The translations under genes were made by a program, and so were the position numbers. From IMG/VR virus record IMGVR_UViG_3300035698_017588, positions 1-64,000 of that record: DNA of 64,000 nt; one strand, written 5' to 3'. The DNA comes from a virus. How positions within the stretch are numbered: the stretch's first letter is position 1; the number at the start of each line of letters is the position of its first letter. Below are positions 39,863-48,721 of this stretch, in pieces. Below the pieces are notes generated by a model, which was not told the DNA's origin, made no database searches, and was given only the letters and a program-made list of their open reading frames with translations.

Positions 39863-42695
39863 GTCTGAAACAATTCCAGCTCAAGTAATTGATGAAAATC
39901 TGATCGATGCCTGTTTCCCAATGGAAACCTATCGACCACAACAAAAAGAAGTAATACAAGGGATAGTTCGTTCAATCAACGCAGGCTACAAGTACATCAT
40001 TGCCGAATGCCCAACCGGAAGCGGCAAAAGCCCAATCGCTGTGGCAATCGGAGCCCTAGCAGGAACCGAACGTGCTTACTACATCACAACCACAAAACAC
40101 CTGCAGGACCAGATCGAAACGGACTTCCCAACCGTCGTCACGCTCAAAGGCCGCAATGCCTATCCTTGCACCGCATACCAGAACTTCCAGACTCGACTCT
40201 ACACGATCCTGGGAAAAGACCGGTACACCCAACAAGCAGGTCAAGAACTCAGCTGCGACGAAGGATACTGCAAAACCAACACCGGCAAAGCCAGCTGCAG
40301 CATGTGCCTCCCAAGCCAAGAGGACAAAGACTCAGGCCGAGTCCAACTGCCACAGGACATGAACTACAGCTTCTGCCCATACTACGAAAAGCTCTACGGC
40401 GGGATCAACGCCCAAACCTGCTCGATGAACTTCAACAACTTCATCCTGCACCTGAACGCCGGGCACCGATTCTCCAAACGCAAAATCCTCATCATCGACG
40501 AATGTTTTCATGCACACACATTCATCGAAACAGAAATTGGAAGAATTCCAATTGGAAAAATAGTAAACCAAAATCTGCAAGTAAGGGTAAAAAGCTGGAA
40601 TTTCGAAGAAGAAAAATTCGAATATAAACGAGTCACCAGATGGCTAAAAAGAGATGAAAACCAGACATTCAGAGTTCTGGCTGGCAACAGAATAATGTAT
40701 CCCACTATGGACCATAAGATTTATACCCCAAATGGTTTAAAAAAGTTGTCTGATTTAAGGATCGGAGACCAAGTCATGGTAAATCAAAATCAGATCACAG
40801 ATGACCAAGAACAATTGGTCTTAGGGTCCTTGTTGGGTGACGCATCACTTGATATTGTCGAATCAAAAAGAATTTCGAAAAAACATGTCAATAAAGGCAA
40901 TAGAGCAAGAATAAGTTTTCGACATGGGCCGAAACAATATGAATACTTGCTTTGGAAACATTCTTTATTAAAAGGACACGTCGGAAATAAACCCAAACTA
41001 GAAAAATCGAAAGGTTTTGGAAAAACAACAGCCAGATTCCAAACAAATTGCGGGTTTTATGATACGATCATGCCGACAATATTAGGCGGTCGTAAAACAC
41101 CAAAAGATTCATGGTTGAATAAAATCGGACTACTCGGTCTGGCAGTGTGGTACATGGATGATGGTGGAAAATCGAATGAGACGTGCAGATTTCACACTCA
41201 AGGATTTGATTATTCAGAAGTGGTTACATTAAGAAATTGGTTAACAACCAAATGGGATCTTGCAGCCAGCGTGCACGAAGAGAAAAAAGAAGATGGGAGA
41301 ATCTATTTCTATATCTCATTAAACAGACAATCATCAAGAAGGCTAATGTGGATTATATCAAAATTTGTGCCAACACATATGAGATATAAATTACTTGAAT
41401 TCAAAAAATGCAATCAAGACGGGGTTTTAGACAAGTCCATTGAGAACGATTCATGGCCTCAATACAACGACCAAATAGAAAATCAAGATGTAAAAGAAAC
41501 GACATTTCAACCGATCATCTCGATCGATCAGTATAAATATGATTACACCTATGACTTAGAAGTAGAGGATAATCATAATTATGTTGCAGGAAACACTGTT
41601 GTTTCTAATTGCCACAACACCGAAGCCAAGCTGCTTGATTATCTCGAATGTACAGTGAGCAGCCGACACATCGAAACCAAAATCCCAGAACTCACCAACC
41701 CGATGCAATACGTCACATGGTTGCAACAGATCGGGGCGTTGCAATATCTCAAGGACAAAATCGAAACAGCTCGGGAAAGCCAAAATCTCCGGATGATGAC
41801 GACTTATGAGGGACTGTTCAAGAAGTACATCAATATGATGATCGAGGTCAAGGAAGATCCAACAGGGTGGGTCGTCGAGTACGAAGAAGACAAGAAAACG
41901 GACACGACCAAAGCGACTCTCAAACCGATTTTCGCTCACCGGGCTGCGAAGAATTTTCTATTCAAGTTCGCTGATCACATCGTCTTCTTGAGTGCGACGA
42001 TTCTCAATGCTAAGACTTTCGCACGAAACCTTGGAATCCAAGAGGGAGAATACGCCGCTATGCGTATCCCATCGCAATTCCCGATTGTTAATCGCCCGAT
42101 CACGACTGATTTCGCCGGTCGATTCACTGGTGGCAAAGCCAAAATGAACCAATGGATCGGTGATATGTCTAATAAGGTAGTCGATATCGCACTCCGTTAC
42201 AAAGAGCATCGCGGGATCATCCACACTCACTCATTCGGCATTCAACGAGCCCTCATCGAGAAGCTTCCACCGGTAGTGAGTAATCGATTGATTCAACAAT
42301 TCGATTTTCAGACCAAAACCGAAATGATCGAAGCCCATGCGAAACGTCCGGGCTCTATTATCATCGCACCGGCCATGCATGAAGGTGTCGACTTGAAGGA
42401 TGATCTGAGCCGATTCCAGATCCTTTGCAAGGTGCCTTTCGCCAATTTCTACGAGAACAAGCAACTCGAAGCTCGAATGGAGCTTGACTCAGAATATTAT
42501 GACTACATTACCATACTCAAAATTATACAAAGCGTAGGGCGCAGTGTTAGAAGTATGACAGATTGGGCAGATACTTTTATTATTGACGAGTCTTTTGACC
42601 GAATTTATCGGAATAATCAAAATTCTTTTCCATTGTGGTTCAAAGAAGCCGTAACCAAGGAGATACCAAATGTCCGCAAAAAGGAAAAGATTTAA
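39861..42695 (+). CDS. XPD/DinG-type DECH-box helicase with intein and a replaced C-terminus
   Basis: About 944 residues from ATG 39861 (AAGGA 8 bases upstream). Walker A is ECPTGSGKS (49-57), followed by cysteines at about 103, 132, 137, 146, 149 and 172 that may hold an iron-sulfur cluster as in XPD/DinG. Motif II is IIDE then CHN, split by the intein (215-583). After it come FLSATILNAKTFARN, APAMHEGVDLKDD and motif VI QSVGRSVRSM. The XPD/DinG family unwinds 5' to 3'. From about 42480 the coding style turns AT-rich, and the last 35 codons (42588-42692) match a second copy at 44180-44275 downstream of the endonuclease gene. Confidence 0.88.
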   Translation: MSETIPAQVIDENLIDACFPMETYRPQQKEVIQGIVRSINAGYKYIIAECPTGSGKSPIAVAIGALAGTERAYYITTTKHLQDQIETDFPTVVTLKGRNAYPCTAYQNFQTRLYTILGKDRYTQQAGQELSCDEGYCKTNTGKASCSMCLPSQEDKDSGRVQLPQDMNYSFCPYYEKLYGGINAQTCSMNFNNFILHLNAGHRFSKRKILIIDECFHAHTFIETEIGRIPIGKIVNQNLQVRVKSWNFEEEKFEYKRVTRWLKRDENQTFRVLAGNRIMYPTMDHKIYTPNGLKKLSDLRIGDQVMVNQNQITDDQEQLVLGSLLGDASLDIVESKRISKKHVNKGNRARISFRHGPKQYEYLLWKHSLLKGHVGNKPKLEKSKGFGKTTARFQTNCGFYDTIMPTILGGRKTPKDSWLNKIGLLGLAVWYMDDGGKSNETCRFHTQGFDYSEVVTLRNWLTTKWDLAASVHEEKKEDGRIYFYISLNRQSSRRLMWIISKFVPTHMRYKLLEFKKCNQDGVLDKSIENDSWPQYNDQIENQDVKETTFQPIISIDQYKYDYTYDLEVEDNHNYVAGNTVVSNCHNTEAKLLDYLECTVSSRHIETKIPELTNPMQYVTWLQQIGALQYLKDKIETARESQNLRMMTTYEGLFKKYINMMIEVKEDPTGWVVEYEEDKKTDTTKATLKPIFAHRAAKNFLFKFADHIVFLSATILNAKTFARNLGIQEGEYAAMRIPSQFPIVNRPITTDFAGRFTGGKAKMNQWIGDMSNKVVDIALRYKEHRGIIHTHSFGIQRALIEKLPPVVSNRLIQQFDFQTKTEMIEAHAKRPGSIIIAPAMHEGVDLKDDLSRFQILCKVPFANFYENKQLEARMELDSEYYDYITILKIIQSVGRSVRSMTDWADTFIIDESFDRIYRNNQNSFPLWFKEAVTKEIPNVRKKEKI
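40503..41609 (+). mobile_element. Contiguous intein with LAGLIDADG endonuclease in the helicase DECH box
   Basis: 369 residues from CFHAHTFIETEIGRIPIGKI to NTVVSN, +1 residue Cys. Block B is NRIMYPTMDHKIYTPNGLKK, block F is DYTYDLEVEDNHNYVAGN. Endonuclease helices are LVLGSLLGDASLD and LLGLAVWYMDDGGKS. Much richer in AT than the flanking extein. Splicing rejoins DE with CHN to recreate the Walker B box. Confidence 0.9.
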
Positions 42696-44181
42696 TTGCC
42701 ATAAATGCGGAAAATCATCAGAAAAAACCGTTCCCAATTTTTACAAACAACTTAAAATCTACGGTTGTTCATATTGCACAGATTGTGCTATAAAGATAAG
42801 GAATTCTAATAACTCAAAAAGAGAAAAAGAAAGAAATAAATCGAAGATAAAGAATAAAGATCTTGTTGGGGCAATATGTGAGAAATGCGGGCAAACCAGA
42901 TCGATTCAATATAGATTAGCAAAACAATCTAAACTATGCTACTCTTGTGCGGCCAAAGAATCACATAGATCACATCGCGATTCATATTTAATAGGACAAG
43001 ACAAACTAAAAAACAATAATAATTTCAAAAAACTAGTATCAAATGGTATAATGGCGGCTTCAACGCCAGAACAAAGATCAGAGAACGCAAGAAAATCTGC
43101 TGAATATTGGAATAATCCAGAAATTAAAGAATGCATCTTAAAAAGACGCATGGAGCCCGAATACCGCAAAACCATGAGGGAAATTTGGGATAGACCGGGA
43201 TATAGAAAAGCGGCCTCAAAAAGAGCCAAAGAACACTTTAAAAAGTTGTGGCAAAACGAAGAATTCCGAAACAAAATGGCAATAGCAAGAAGCAAAATGC
43301 CTAGGGAATCAAGCCAACAAAAGATTCTTTCGAATATACTCGATGATCTTAATATAGAACATTTCAAGGAATACCCAATAGGACCTTGGTGTTTTGATTC
43401 ATTCATCCCAGAACATAACTTATTAATAGAAGTACAGGGAGAATATTGGCACTCACTACCAAAGGCTATTAGAAACGATAGATCGAAGAGAACATATATT
43501 ACTAATTATACCGACTACGATGTGTTGTATTTATATGAAAGAGACTTTTATTCCAACAACACTGTCCTGAATAAATTATTAAGTAAATTCGGCATATCTT
43601 CTGTAGATGAAAAAAAATTTGATTTTTCAAATGTATCAATAAAAGTAGAAGAAAATAAGACCATTTCAGAATTTTTATATTCATATCATTATCTCGGGAC
43701 AATAACACACAGTAACAATATTTGTTTTTATCTCAATGATGAATTAATAGCGGTTGGGTGTATAGGGCCATGTTCAAGAAATGAAACGCCAAAAAGACAC
43801 GGCTTAACCAACAATGAATGTCGAGAATTAAGAAGATTTTGTATAAAACCTGGATATCATAAGAAAAATTTCGCTAGCTGGTGTTTGAGTAGAATAAGGT
43901 CAGAACACAAAGAATCAAGACCAAAAACAAAAAGAATTTATAGTTTCGCCGATAGCACCATGGGGCACAATGGCACAATCTATAAAGCGGATAACTGGAT
44001 ATATGATGGTGACACTCAGCCATCATATTATTATATCAGTAATAATGGTTGGGTTATGCACAAGAAAAGCCTGTATAATATGGCCATAAAAATGGGTTTA
44101 AAAGAAAAAGAGTATGCAGAATTACATGGATACGCAAAGCAACATACAGATAATAAATCAAGGTTTTATAAAGACATCTGA
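42670..44181 (+). CDS. Free-standing homing endonuclease (Vsr/EDxHD type) at the helicase 3' end
   Basis: 503 residues. The N-terminus has zinc pairs (FNCHKCGKSSEK; CSYCTDCAIK; AICEKCGQTR; LCYSCAAKES), followed by basic helical repeats (NARKSAEYWNNPEIKECILK; RAKEHFKKLWQNEEFRN). The nuclease core is SQQKILSNILDDLNIEHFKE, WCFDSFIPEHNLLIEVQGE and YWHSL, the EDxHD pattern. The C-terminal 180 residues are a GNAT-like fold (FLYSYHYLGTITHSNNICFY; ELRRFCIKPGYHKKNFASW), also known from phage homing enzymes. It overlaps the helicase stop by 26 bases; its own stop codon overlaps the start of the stranded original helicase end. Very AT-rich. Confidence 0.83.
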   Translation: MSAKRKRFNCHKCGKSSEKTVPNFYKQLKIYGCSYCTDCAIKIRNSNNSKREKERNKSKIKNKDLVGAICEKCGQTRSIQYRLAKQSKLCYSCAAKESHRSHRDSYLIGQDKLKNNNNFKKLVSNGIMAASTPEQRSENARKSAEYWNNPEIKECILKRRMEPEYRKTMREIWDRPGYRKAASKRAKEHFKKLWQNEEFRNKMAIARSKMPRESSQQKILSNILDDLNIEHFKEYPIGPWCFDSFIPEHNLLIEVQGEYWHSLPKAIRNDRSKRTYITNYTDYDVLYLYERDFYSNNTVLNKLLSKFGISSVDEKKFDFSNVSIKVEENKTISEFLYSYHYLGTITHSNNICFYLNDELIAVGCIGPCSRNETPKRHGLTNNECRELRRFCIKPGYHKKNFASWCLSRIRSEHKESRPKTKRIYSFADSTMGHNGTIYKADNWIYDGDTQPSYYYISNNGWVMHKKSLYNMAIKMGLKEKEYAELHGYAKQHTDNKSRFYKDI

Positions 44182-44275
44182 GTCTTTCAACCGCGTCTAC
44201 CGCAATAATCAAAGCTCGTTCCCTCAGTGGTTCAAAGAAGCGGTAACTGACATTATCCCAAAGGTCGACAGATAA
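44180..44275 (+). pseudogene. Stranded original 3' end of the helicase gene
   Basis: 31 codons plus stop reading ESFNRVYRNNQSSFPQWFKE, AVTDIIPKVDR. 22 of 31 positions are identical to the current helicase C-terminus (42588 onward: ESFDRIYRNNQNSFPLWFKE...). No start codon or continuous frame links it to a gene now: it begins directly at the endonuclease stop (TGA overlapping GAG). Its base composition is like the phage core genes rather than the endonuclease. I infer it is the original end left behind when the endonuclease gene brought its own recoded copy. Confidence 0.85.
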
Positions 44276-44276
44276 T

Positions 44277-46088
44277 ATGCTTGAAATTGCTAAATTCTCA
44301 TGGTCCAATTACTTAAGCTTCGGTGATTACGTATCAACCGTTGACTTGACCAATTTGAAAGAGTGCTTCATAACCGGGACCATTGAAGACGAAAACGGCA
44401 ATCTGCTCGATGGACGATCCAACGGAGCCGGTAAGAGTAATGTCATTTCGGCCCTTCAATGGACGCTTTTTGGTCGCACCACTCACTCAGCCAACCCCGG
44501 CAATAAAATCAGAAACTGGGGCAGTAAAGCGGATACGTGGGGCAAGGTGGTCCTCGAAAACGGCGATAACATCCTCAGAACACGCACAGCAGATGGAACC
44601 ACGGAAGTCACCTTCTATCACGCTGGAGAAGAAACGTGTGCAACAGCCGACACACTTGGCACGCTCAAAGCACAACAAGCCAAGCTGAACCAAGCATTCA
44701 AGCTCGATTGGGATATCTTCTCCAAAAGCGTTTTCTTTTCATGCTTCGACAAGCCCTGGTTACAAATGAGTGACCAGAAGCGGAAAGAGGTTTTAGAAAA
44801 GCTGCTCAAGTTGGATAGATTGGGATATTACGCCAAGAGTGCTCAAGCGAGAGCCGGTGCTGATACCAGAGATCTTGAGACACAAAAGACTGAAATCAGC
44901 AGCAGAATCCGATTCTTAACCGATCTAAAGACACAGACAGAAGCCCAGAAGAATGCTGCAGACCAATTTGAAGTCAACCGCACTAATCGTATCAACGCCA
45001 AAATCCAACAAAAGAACGACACACAGGTCCAGCTTGACCAATGCCAAGTATACGATATTGAATTAGTACGTGGGTGCTGGGAGCGATATAATGCTCTCAA
45101 GGCCCAAATGACCGAGAAGATCAACGCAGTCCAGACTAACAGGACCAAGACGGCGAATAGCTATAATTATTCTATGCGGCGGGTGGCGGATCTTCAACGA
45201 GAGATCATGGCGTGGGAGAGCAAGAAAGGTACTACGTGTGCGTCTTGCGGTCAGCCGGTTGCCGATGGTCATGTTCATGAGCAAACGACGCCGAAGAGCG
45301 AAGAAAAGGCTTCCTTGGAGTCAACGTTGCCTGATCAAGCTGGTCAGATCGAAGCGATGGATGCGATGATCGCCAAGGTTCAAAAGGTAATGGTCGAACA
45401 AGCACCAAAGATCGAACTGAGCGTTGTAGAAGCAAACGAACGGTATCGGGTGAGCCTCCAGCATCAGATTCAAGGCTTTGATGCCGAGATTGTTCGGATT
45501 CAAGAAGAGGTCGCTCCGAACGTCCAGGCGATGGATGAACTCAAGTCATCGTTGGGTCGGATTAAGCAGGAGATCGGCGAATGTCAGAAGAAGGTCGGAA
45601 TTCTCGAAGAGAGAATCATCCACCTTGAGTACATCCGCAAGGCTTATAGCGATCGATCGAAAGTCAAGAGGGATATTGTCGGACAGCATATTCCCCTAAT
45701 CAATGAAAGACTTCGGTATTACTTGGATGTAATGGAGCTTGAAGTCAAAGTACAATTGACTGATAGTCTTGGAGTAGAGAGTAATTATTGGGGGTACGAT
45801 TTTCAGAGTAATGGTGAGAAACGTCGTACTGATGTGGCGATGATGCTAGCTACTTATGACCTCCATGAGCAATTGTATGGGCGTCAGTGCAATATGCTTG
45901 TTCTTGATGAGGTTGATGGTCAAATGGATCGTCAGGGGATCAACGCACTGATACATATTATTAAGAATGATTTGGTCAATCGTGCCGGATCGGTTTTTAT
46001 CATTTCGCACAATAATACAATGCAGAGTGTATTCGGAAGCGAAATTAAAGTACGCAAGCGTGCTAAGTTGTCATACCTAGAGTCATAA
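44277..46088 (+). CDS. SbcC/T4 gp46/Rad50-like ATPase
   Basis: 603 residues. Walker A is GRSNGAGKSNV (46-54), preceded by WSNYLSFGDY of the SbcC first strand. A coiled-coil follows to about residue 320, where TTCASCGQPV gives the zinc-hook CxxC, then a second coiled-coil. The signature helix is FQSNGEKRRTDVAMMLATYD, and Walker B/D-loop is MLVLDEVDGQMDRQG, then VFIISHN. It is the ATPase partner of the SbcD-like protein at 38759-39862. Length fits T4 gp46 (560). Start is 1 base after the stop of the stranded helicase end, showing the original helicase-gp46 spacing. Confidence 0.92.
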   Translation: MLEIAKFSWSNYLSFGDYVSTVDLTNLKECFITGTIEDENGNLLDGRSNGAGKSNVISALQWTLFGRTTHSANPGNKIRNWGSKADTWGKVVLENGDNILRTRTADGTTEVTFYHAGEETCATADTLGTLKAQQAKLNQAFKLDWDIFSKSVFFSCFDKPWLQMSDQKRKEVLEKLLKLDRLGYYAKSAQARAGADTRDLETQKTEISSRIRFLTDLKTQTEAQKNAADQFEVNRTNRINAKIQQKNDTQVQLDQCQVYDIELVRGCWERYNALKAQMTEKINAVQTNRTKTANSYNYSMRRVADLQREIMAWESKKGTTCASCGQPVADGHVHEQTTPKSEEKASLESTLPDQAGQIEAMDAMIAKVQKVMVEQAPKIELSVVEANERYRVSLQHQIQGFDAEIVRIQEEVAPNVQAMDELKSSLGRIKQEIGECQKKVGILEERIIHLEYIRKAYSDRSKVKRDIVGQHIPLINERLRYYLDVMELEVKVQLTDSLGVESNYWGYDFQSNGEKRRTDVAMMLATYDLHEQLYGRQCNMLVLDEVDGQMDRQGINALIHIIKNDLVNRAGSVFIISHNNTMQSVFGSEIKVRKRAKLSYLES

Positions 46089-46092
46089 TTTC

Positions 46093-46620
46093 ATGCCAGT
46101 TGATCTAGATAATCTCAGAAGAGCCGCGAACTGCCATAAAGTACAGAAGAACCTGATTCATTATTTTATCGGCAAGGTCGGCAAAGAAAGTATGGGTAGG
46201 ATTGTTGATCCTAGCCAATTGGCCGATATAACTGTGCAGATCCCACAGCTTCACACGAAGTTGGAAATTGTGCCGAACGCTAAGGATTTAAAAATCCAAG
46301 ATGACCACCTATCATTAGAGTGGAATCTATTCGTTCTGGGCACGAAGAGAATGTTCCTGGGGCGTACGGCCCACCAGGATATTATGGCGACACTCCATAC
46401 TGTTAAGATGGGTGAACCTGTGAATAGGGTTCATGGTATCGAGTATGGGGTAAACCCGAAGCAGATTATTGCTTTTATTATTCGGGTGTTGAGTAAGCAC
46501 GAAGATGGCTACGTTCCTTGGGTGACACCTGAACGTAGTATCGATCAGGTACTCAACTTCGGAATGTTGGGGACAGGATATAGTCACTCAGCCGGTATGG
46601 CTGGTGACATTTATCGCTAA
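46093..46620 (+). CDS. Hypothetical protein (175 aa)
   Basis: Starts MPVDLDNLRRAANCHKVQKN. Mixed alpha/beta, with a conserved-looking segment EYGVNPKQIIAFIIRVLSKH and a Gly-rich C-terminus. No motif recognised. Directly follows the gp46-like gene (4 bases) and ends convergent with the gene at 46617. T4 has small genes beside 46, but I see no specific match. Confidence 0.5.
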   Translation: MPVDLDNLRRAANCHKVQKNLIHYFIGKVGKESMGRIVDPSQLADITVQIPQLHTKLEIVPNAKDLKIQDDHLSLEWNLFVLGTKRMFLGRTAHQDIMATLHTVKMGEPVNRVHGIEYGVNPKQIIAFIIRVLSKHEDGYVPWVTPERSIDQVLNFGMLGTGYSHSAGMAGDIYR

Positions 46621-47789
46621 TAGTCGCCTTTGACCATCGCTAGTGTCAAAGCTTCGACCTGGACACGGACGGTGGTCAATTCCTTCTTGGACAGCCCGAG
46701 CATTGACTCAATGTTCTTGAGTGACACTTTGGCGTCTCCGAATTCTTGCAGGTATCGGTCGTACCAGTACCCTTCGCCGCTCTTGATTTGGCGATAGGCT
46801 CGACAGTTCTCGGTTGGTAGTCGTGCGTCGACCGTTGCGAGGAAGTCATCTGAGATAATTTTGGCAACGTGGTCTTGCTCGGCTTCGTGTGGTACCTCAA
46901 TTGGGCTTGGTGCGTCTGGCCCACACTGACTTGGTGTGAGCATCGTGACGTGGACTTTTTCGGTCACGCTTTGGGTGATGCTCTTGCAGTCTGGTCCACG
47001 TTGGATGGTGATGCCAGATGGGTCGAGGGAGATGACCACTCCGTTTTCTTGTGCTTCTTGTCGGATTGCGGAGATTTGTCCGATGGTCCGGCTTGGGCAT
47101 GCCTGGACGTCGAAGTAGACGCTTGCGGCTTGTTCGCTACCTTTGTCGGTGTTGACTTTCTGGTGGCTGATTTTGGAGCTGTTGAGTAGGCTTTCGACGG
47201 ATCTTACGATCTGTTTGTCGGCGTAATCGGTCACGGTATTCGTCCTCGTAGTGGTGGTGATAGGATTTTCCCGTAATTGTTGACGAGTGGCATTAGACAA
47301 TTGTTGACTAAACCACCGAGACATTTGTGTCTCGTCTTGGATTACGGAGTCAGGGTCAGGGTGGCGTTCGCCTACAACAATGGCTCGGATCGGAGATTCA
47401 CCGTCATCGCCTGTGCAACCGCAGTTCTTGCAGGGATTATCACGGCTTTGAATTTCCGATAGAGAACCAGTCTTGTTCTTGTAAGTCCGTGATCCGCACT
47501 GGGTGCATTCGAACTCGTATTTCTTGTGGTAATAGAGCATCACGACGCCACGCCAGATGATGACGTAATAGTCTTGCTCGGCGGCTTCCTTGTCTCGGTA
47601 GTCACCCCCAATGGTGGTACTCATATCTCTAATGTACCTCCGCTTGTGTTTTTCCATTTCGGGGTGGTTTACAACCAACGCCACCACTTCATTTGCCCGG
47701 TCCTGCTCTTCAGCAGTCAAGTTGGCCATCGTTTCATTAGCTAGGCTACCTCGCAGGTAAAGCTCTGGCAGTTGAGTAATAATACTCAT
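46617..47789 (-). CDS. Hypothetical zinc-ribbon protein, possible transcription-related (390 aa)
   Basis: From ATG 47789, which has GGAGG 11 bases upstream; the track-style longer start at 47807 lacks a good site. A four-cysteine ribbon lies near residue 100 (FECTQCGSRTYKNKTGSLSE ... NPCKNCGCTG), preceded by an aromatic helix (DYYVIIWRGVVMLYYHKKYE). The C-terminus ends with a helix-turn-helix-like stretch (SLKNIESMLGLSKKELTTVR). DNA binding is possible. It lies divergent from the sigma-factor gene, with only 16 bases between starts. No family recognised. Confidence 0.5.
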   Translation of the reverse strand: MSIITQLPELYLRGSLANETMANLTAEEQDRANEVVALVVNHPEMEKHKRRYIRDMSTTIGGDYRDKEAAEQDYYVIIWRGVVMLYYHKKYEFECTQCGSRTYKNKTGSLSEIQSRDNPCKNCGCTGDDGESPIRAIVVGERHPDPDSVIQDETQMSRWFSQQLSNATRQQLRENPITTTTRTNTVTDYADKQIVRSVESLLNSSKISHQKVNTDKGSEQAASVYFDVQACPSRTIGQISAIRQEAQENGVVISLDPSGITIQRGPDCKSITQSVTEKVHVTMLTPSQCGPDAPSPIEVPHEAEQDHVAKIISDDFLATVDARLPTENCRAYRQIKSGEGYWYDRYLQEFGDAKVSLKNIESMLGLSKKELTTVRVQVEALTLAMVKGDY

Positions 47790-47805
47790 AATAGGAAAAT
47801 CCTCC
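47790..47805. promoter_or_regulatory. Shared two-way ribosome-binding region
   Basis: The 16 bases between the divergent starts at 47789 (minus) and 47806 (plus) contain the near-palindrome aggaaaatcctcc. Read rightward it gives AGGA about 10 bases before the ATG of the sigma-factor gene; read leftward it gives GGAGGA about 9-11 bases before the ATG at 47789. One short sequence thus appears to serve both genes. Promoters must lie inside the opposing genes. Confidence 0.5.
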
Positions 47806-48465
47806 ATGGCACGTTATTGTGACAGTAAAGAGTTAGAACGATTTTGGTTCGAATGGGCAATGGCATCCAGCACACCCGATTTCGAACCGTTACGACAGGT
47901 AGGAGCGATCTACAGCCGTGTTAAACCCGACCAGATTGTAACACAGAAGACTCAAACGTGCAAGAATCCCTGGCTTCCTCTGAAAGAGCATTTTTTGGTC
48001 CTCTTTGACCCCGTACATGTTACAAGCGAGGCGGGTGACGTTAATTTCGACCTCGAAAGAATACAAGTCAGGGTAGCCGACAGGGTAACACATCAGAGAT
48101 TACTTGACGATGGTTACTACCTGGAGCCGACCGAGTCTTACGCCTGGGAAAGGCTGTTCCTTGAGGTCAAAAAGATGTGTGAAGGAATATCCAGAAAATT
48201 CTCTGTCGAACCTGATTCAAGGATGGAAATCGAACAGGAAGGTCTGGTTATGGTCATCGATAAAATACGGAACAAGAAAATTCGGTATGAGCCAGGCTTG
48301 GCTCCCGTCTTTAATTTTCTGACGACAGCGATCCATCGCTGTATATACAACCACCTGAGGAAATCGACTCGTTATTCAAAGCAGATGCACGAGTTGCGAG
48401 AACGATTAGACAAGGGTCACCTTGATGTTTCTATGAGAAGTTACAAGCCTATTTCAGGAGTTTGA
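47806..48465 (+). CDS. RNA polymerase sigma factor, T4 gp55-like
   Basis: 219 residues. The middle and C-terminal part follows sigma region 2: EIEQEGLVMVIDKIRNKKIR, then GLAPVFNFLTTAIHRCIYNH with LRKSTRYSKQM, where the aromatic helix melts and binds the -10 element. Region 4 is absent, as in T4 gp55, which recognises the TATAAATA-type late promoter together with the sliding clamp. The size (gp55 is 185) and the nearness of gp46/47 homologues support this. It likely directs host RNA polymerase to late genes. Confidence 0.75.
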   Translation: MARYCDSKELERFWFEWAMASSTPDFEPLRQVGAIYSRVKPDQIVTQKTQTCKNPWLPLKEHFLVLFDPVHVTSEAGDVNFDLERIQVRVADRVTHQRLLDDGYYLEPTESYAWERLFLEVKKMCEGISRKFSVEPDSRMEIEQEGLVMVIDKIRNKKIRYEPGLAPVFNFLTTAIHRCIYNHLRKSTRYSKQMHELRERLDKGHLDVSMRSYKPISGV

Positions 48466-48466
48466 A

Positions 48467-48721
48467 ATGAGCAGAGTTAGCGATTTGTTGGATGATGCAG
48501 ATGAATTCATCATCATTACCATGAAGAAAAATAATGATGCCCAATTAGATGTGGGCGTCATTATGGGTTGTGACCCCGGTGGTCCAATGCTTGACGTCCT
48601 AGACAATGTTGTTAAGGACGCTAAAGATGCAGCGAGCAGTTACAGCAAGCGTGCTGAGACGGACAGCGATCAAACCGAAAGTGACGGTAATTCAAAAACC
48701 GGTTACGCAAGCAGCGTCTAA
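48467..48721 (+). CDS. Small acidic hypothetical protein (84 aa)
   Basis: Starts MSRVSDLLDDADEFIIITMK. The Asp-rich N-terminus is followed by QLDVGVIMGCDPGGPMLDVL and a Ser/Asp tail. No motif. It lies 1 base after the sigma-factor stop and overlaps the next gene by over 100 bases in another frame; its codon pattern and position favour a real gene. Confidence 0.5.
   Translation: MSRVSDLLDDADEFIIITMKKNNDAQLDVGVIMGCDPGGPMLDVLDNVVKDAKDAASSYSKRAETDSDQTESDGNSKTGYASSV

Noticed and set aside
40007-40627. A 206-codon plus-strand frame inside the helicase
   Set aside because: Out-of-frame shadow with Arg/Pro/Gln-rich sequence; the helicase frame has Walker A and cysteine motifs in the same region.
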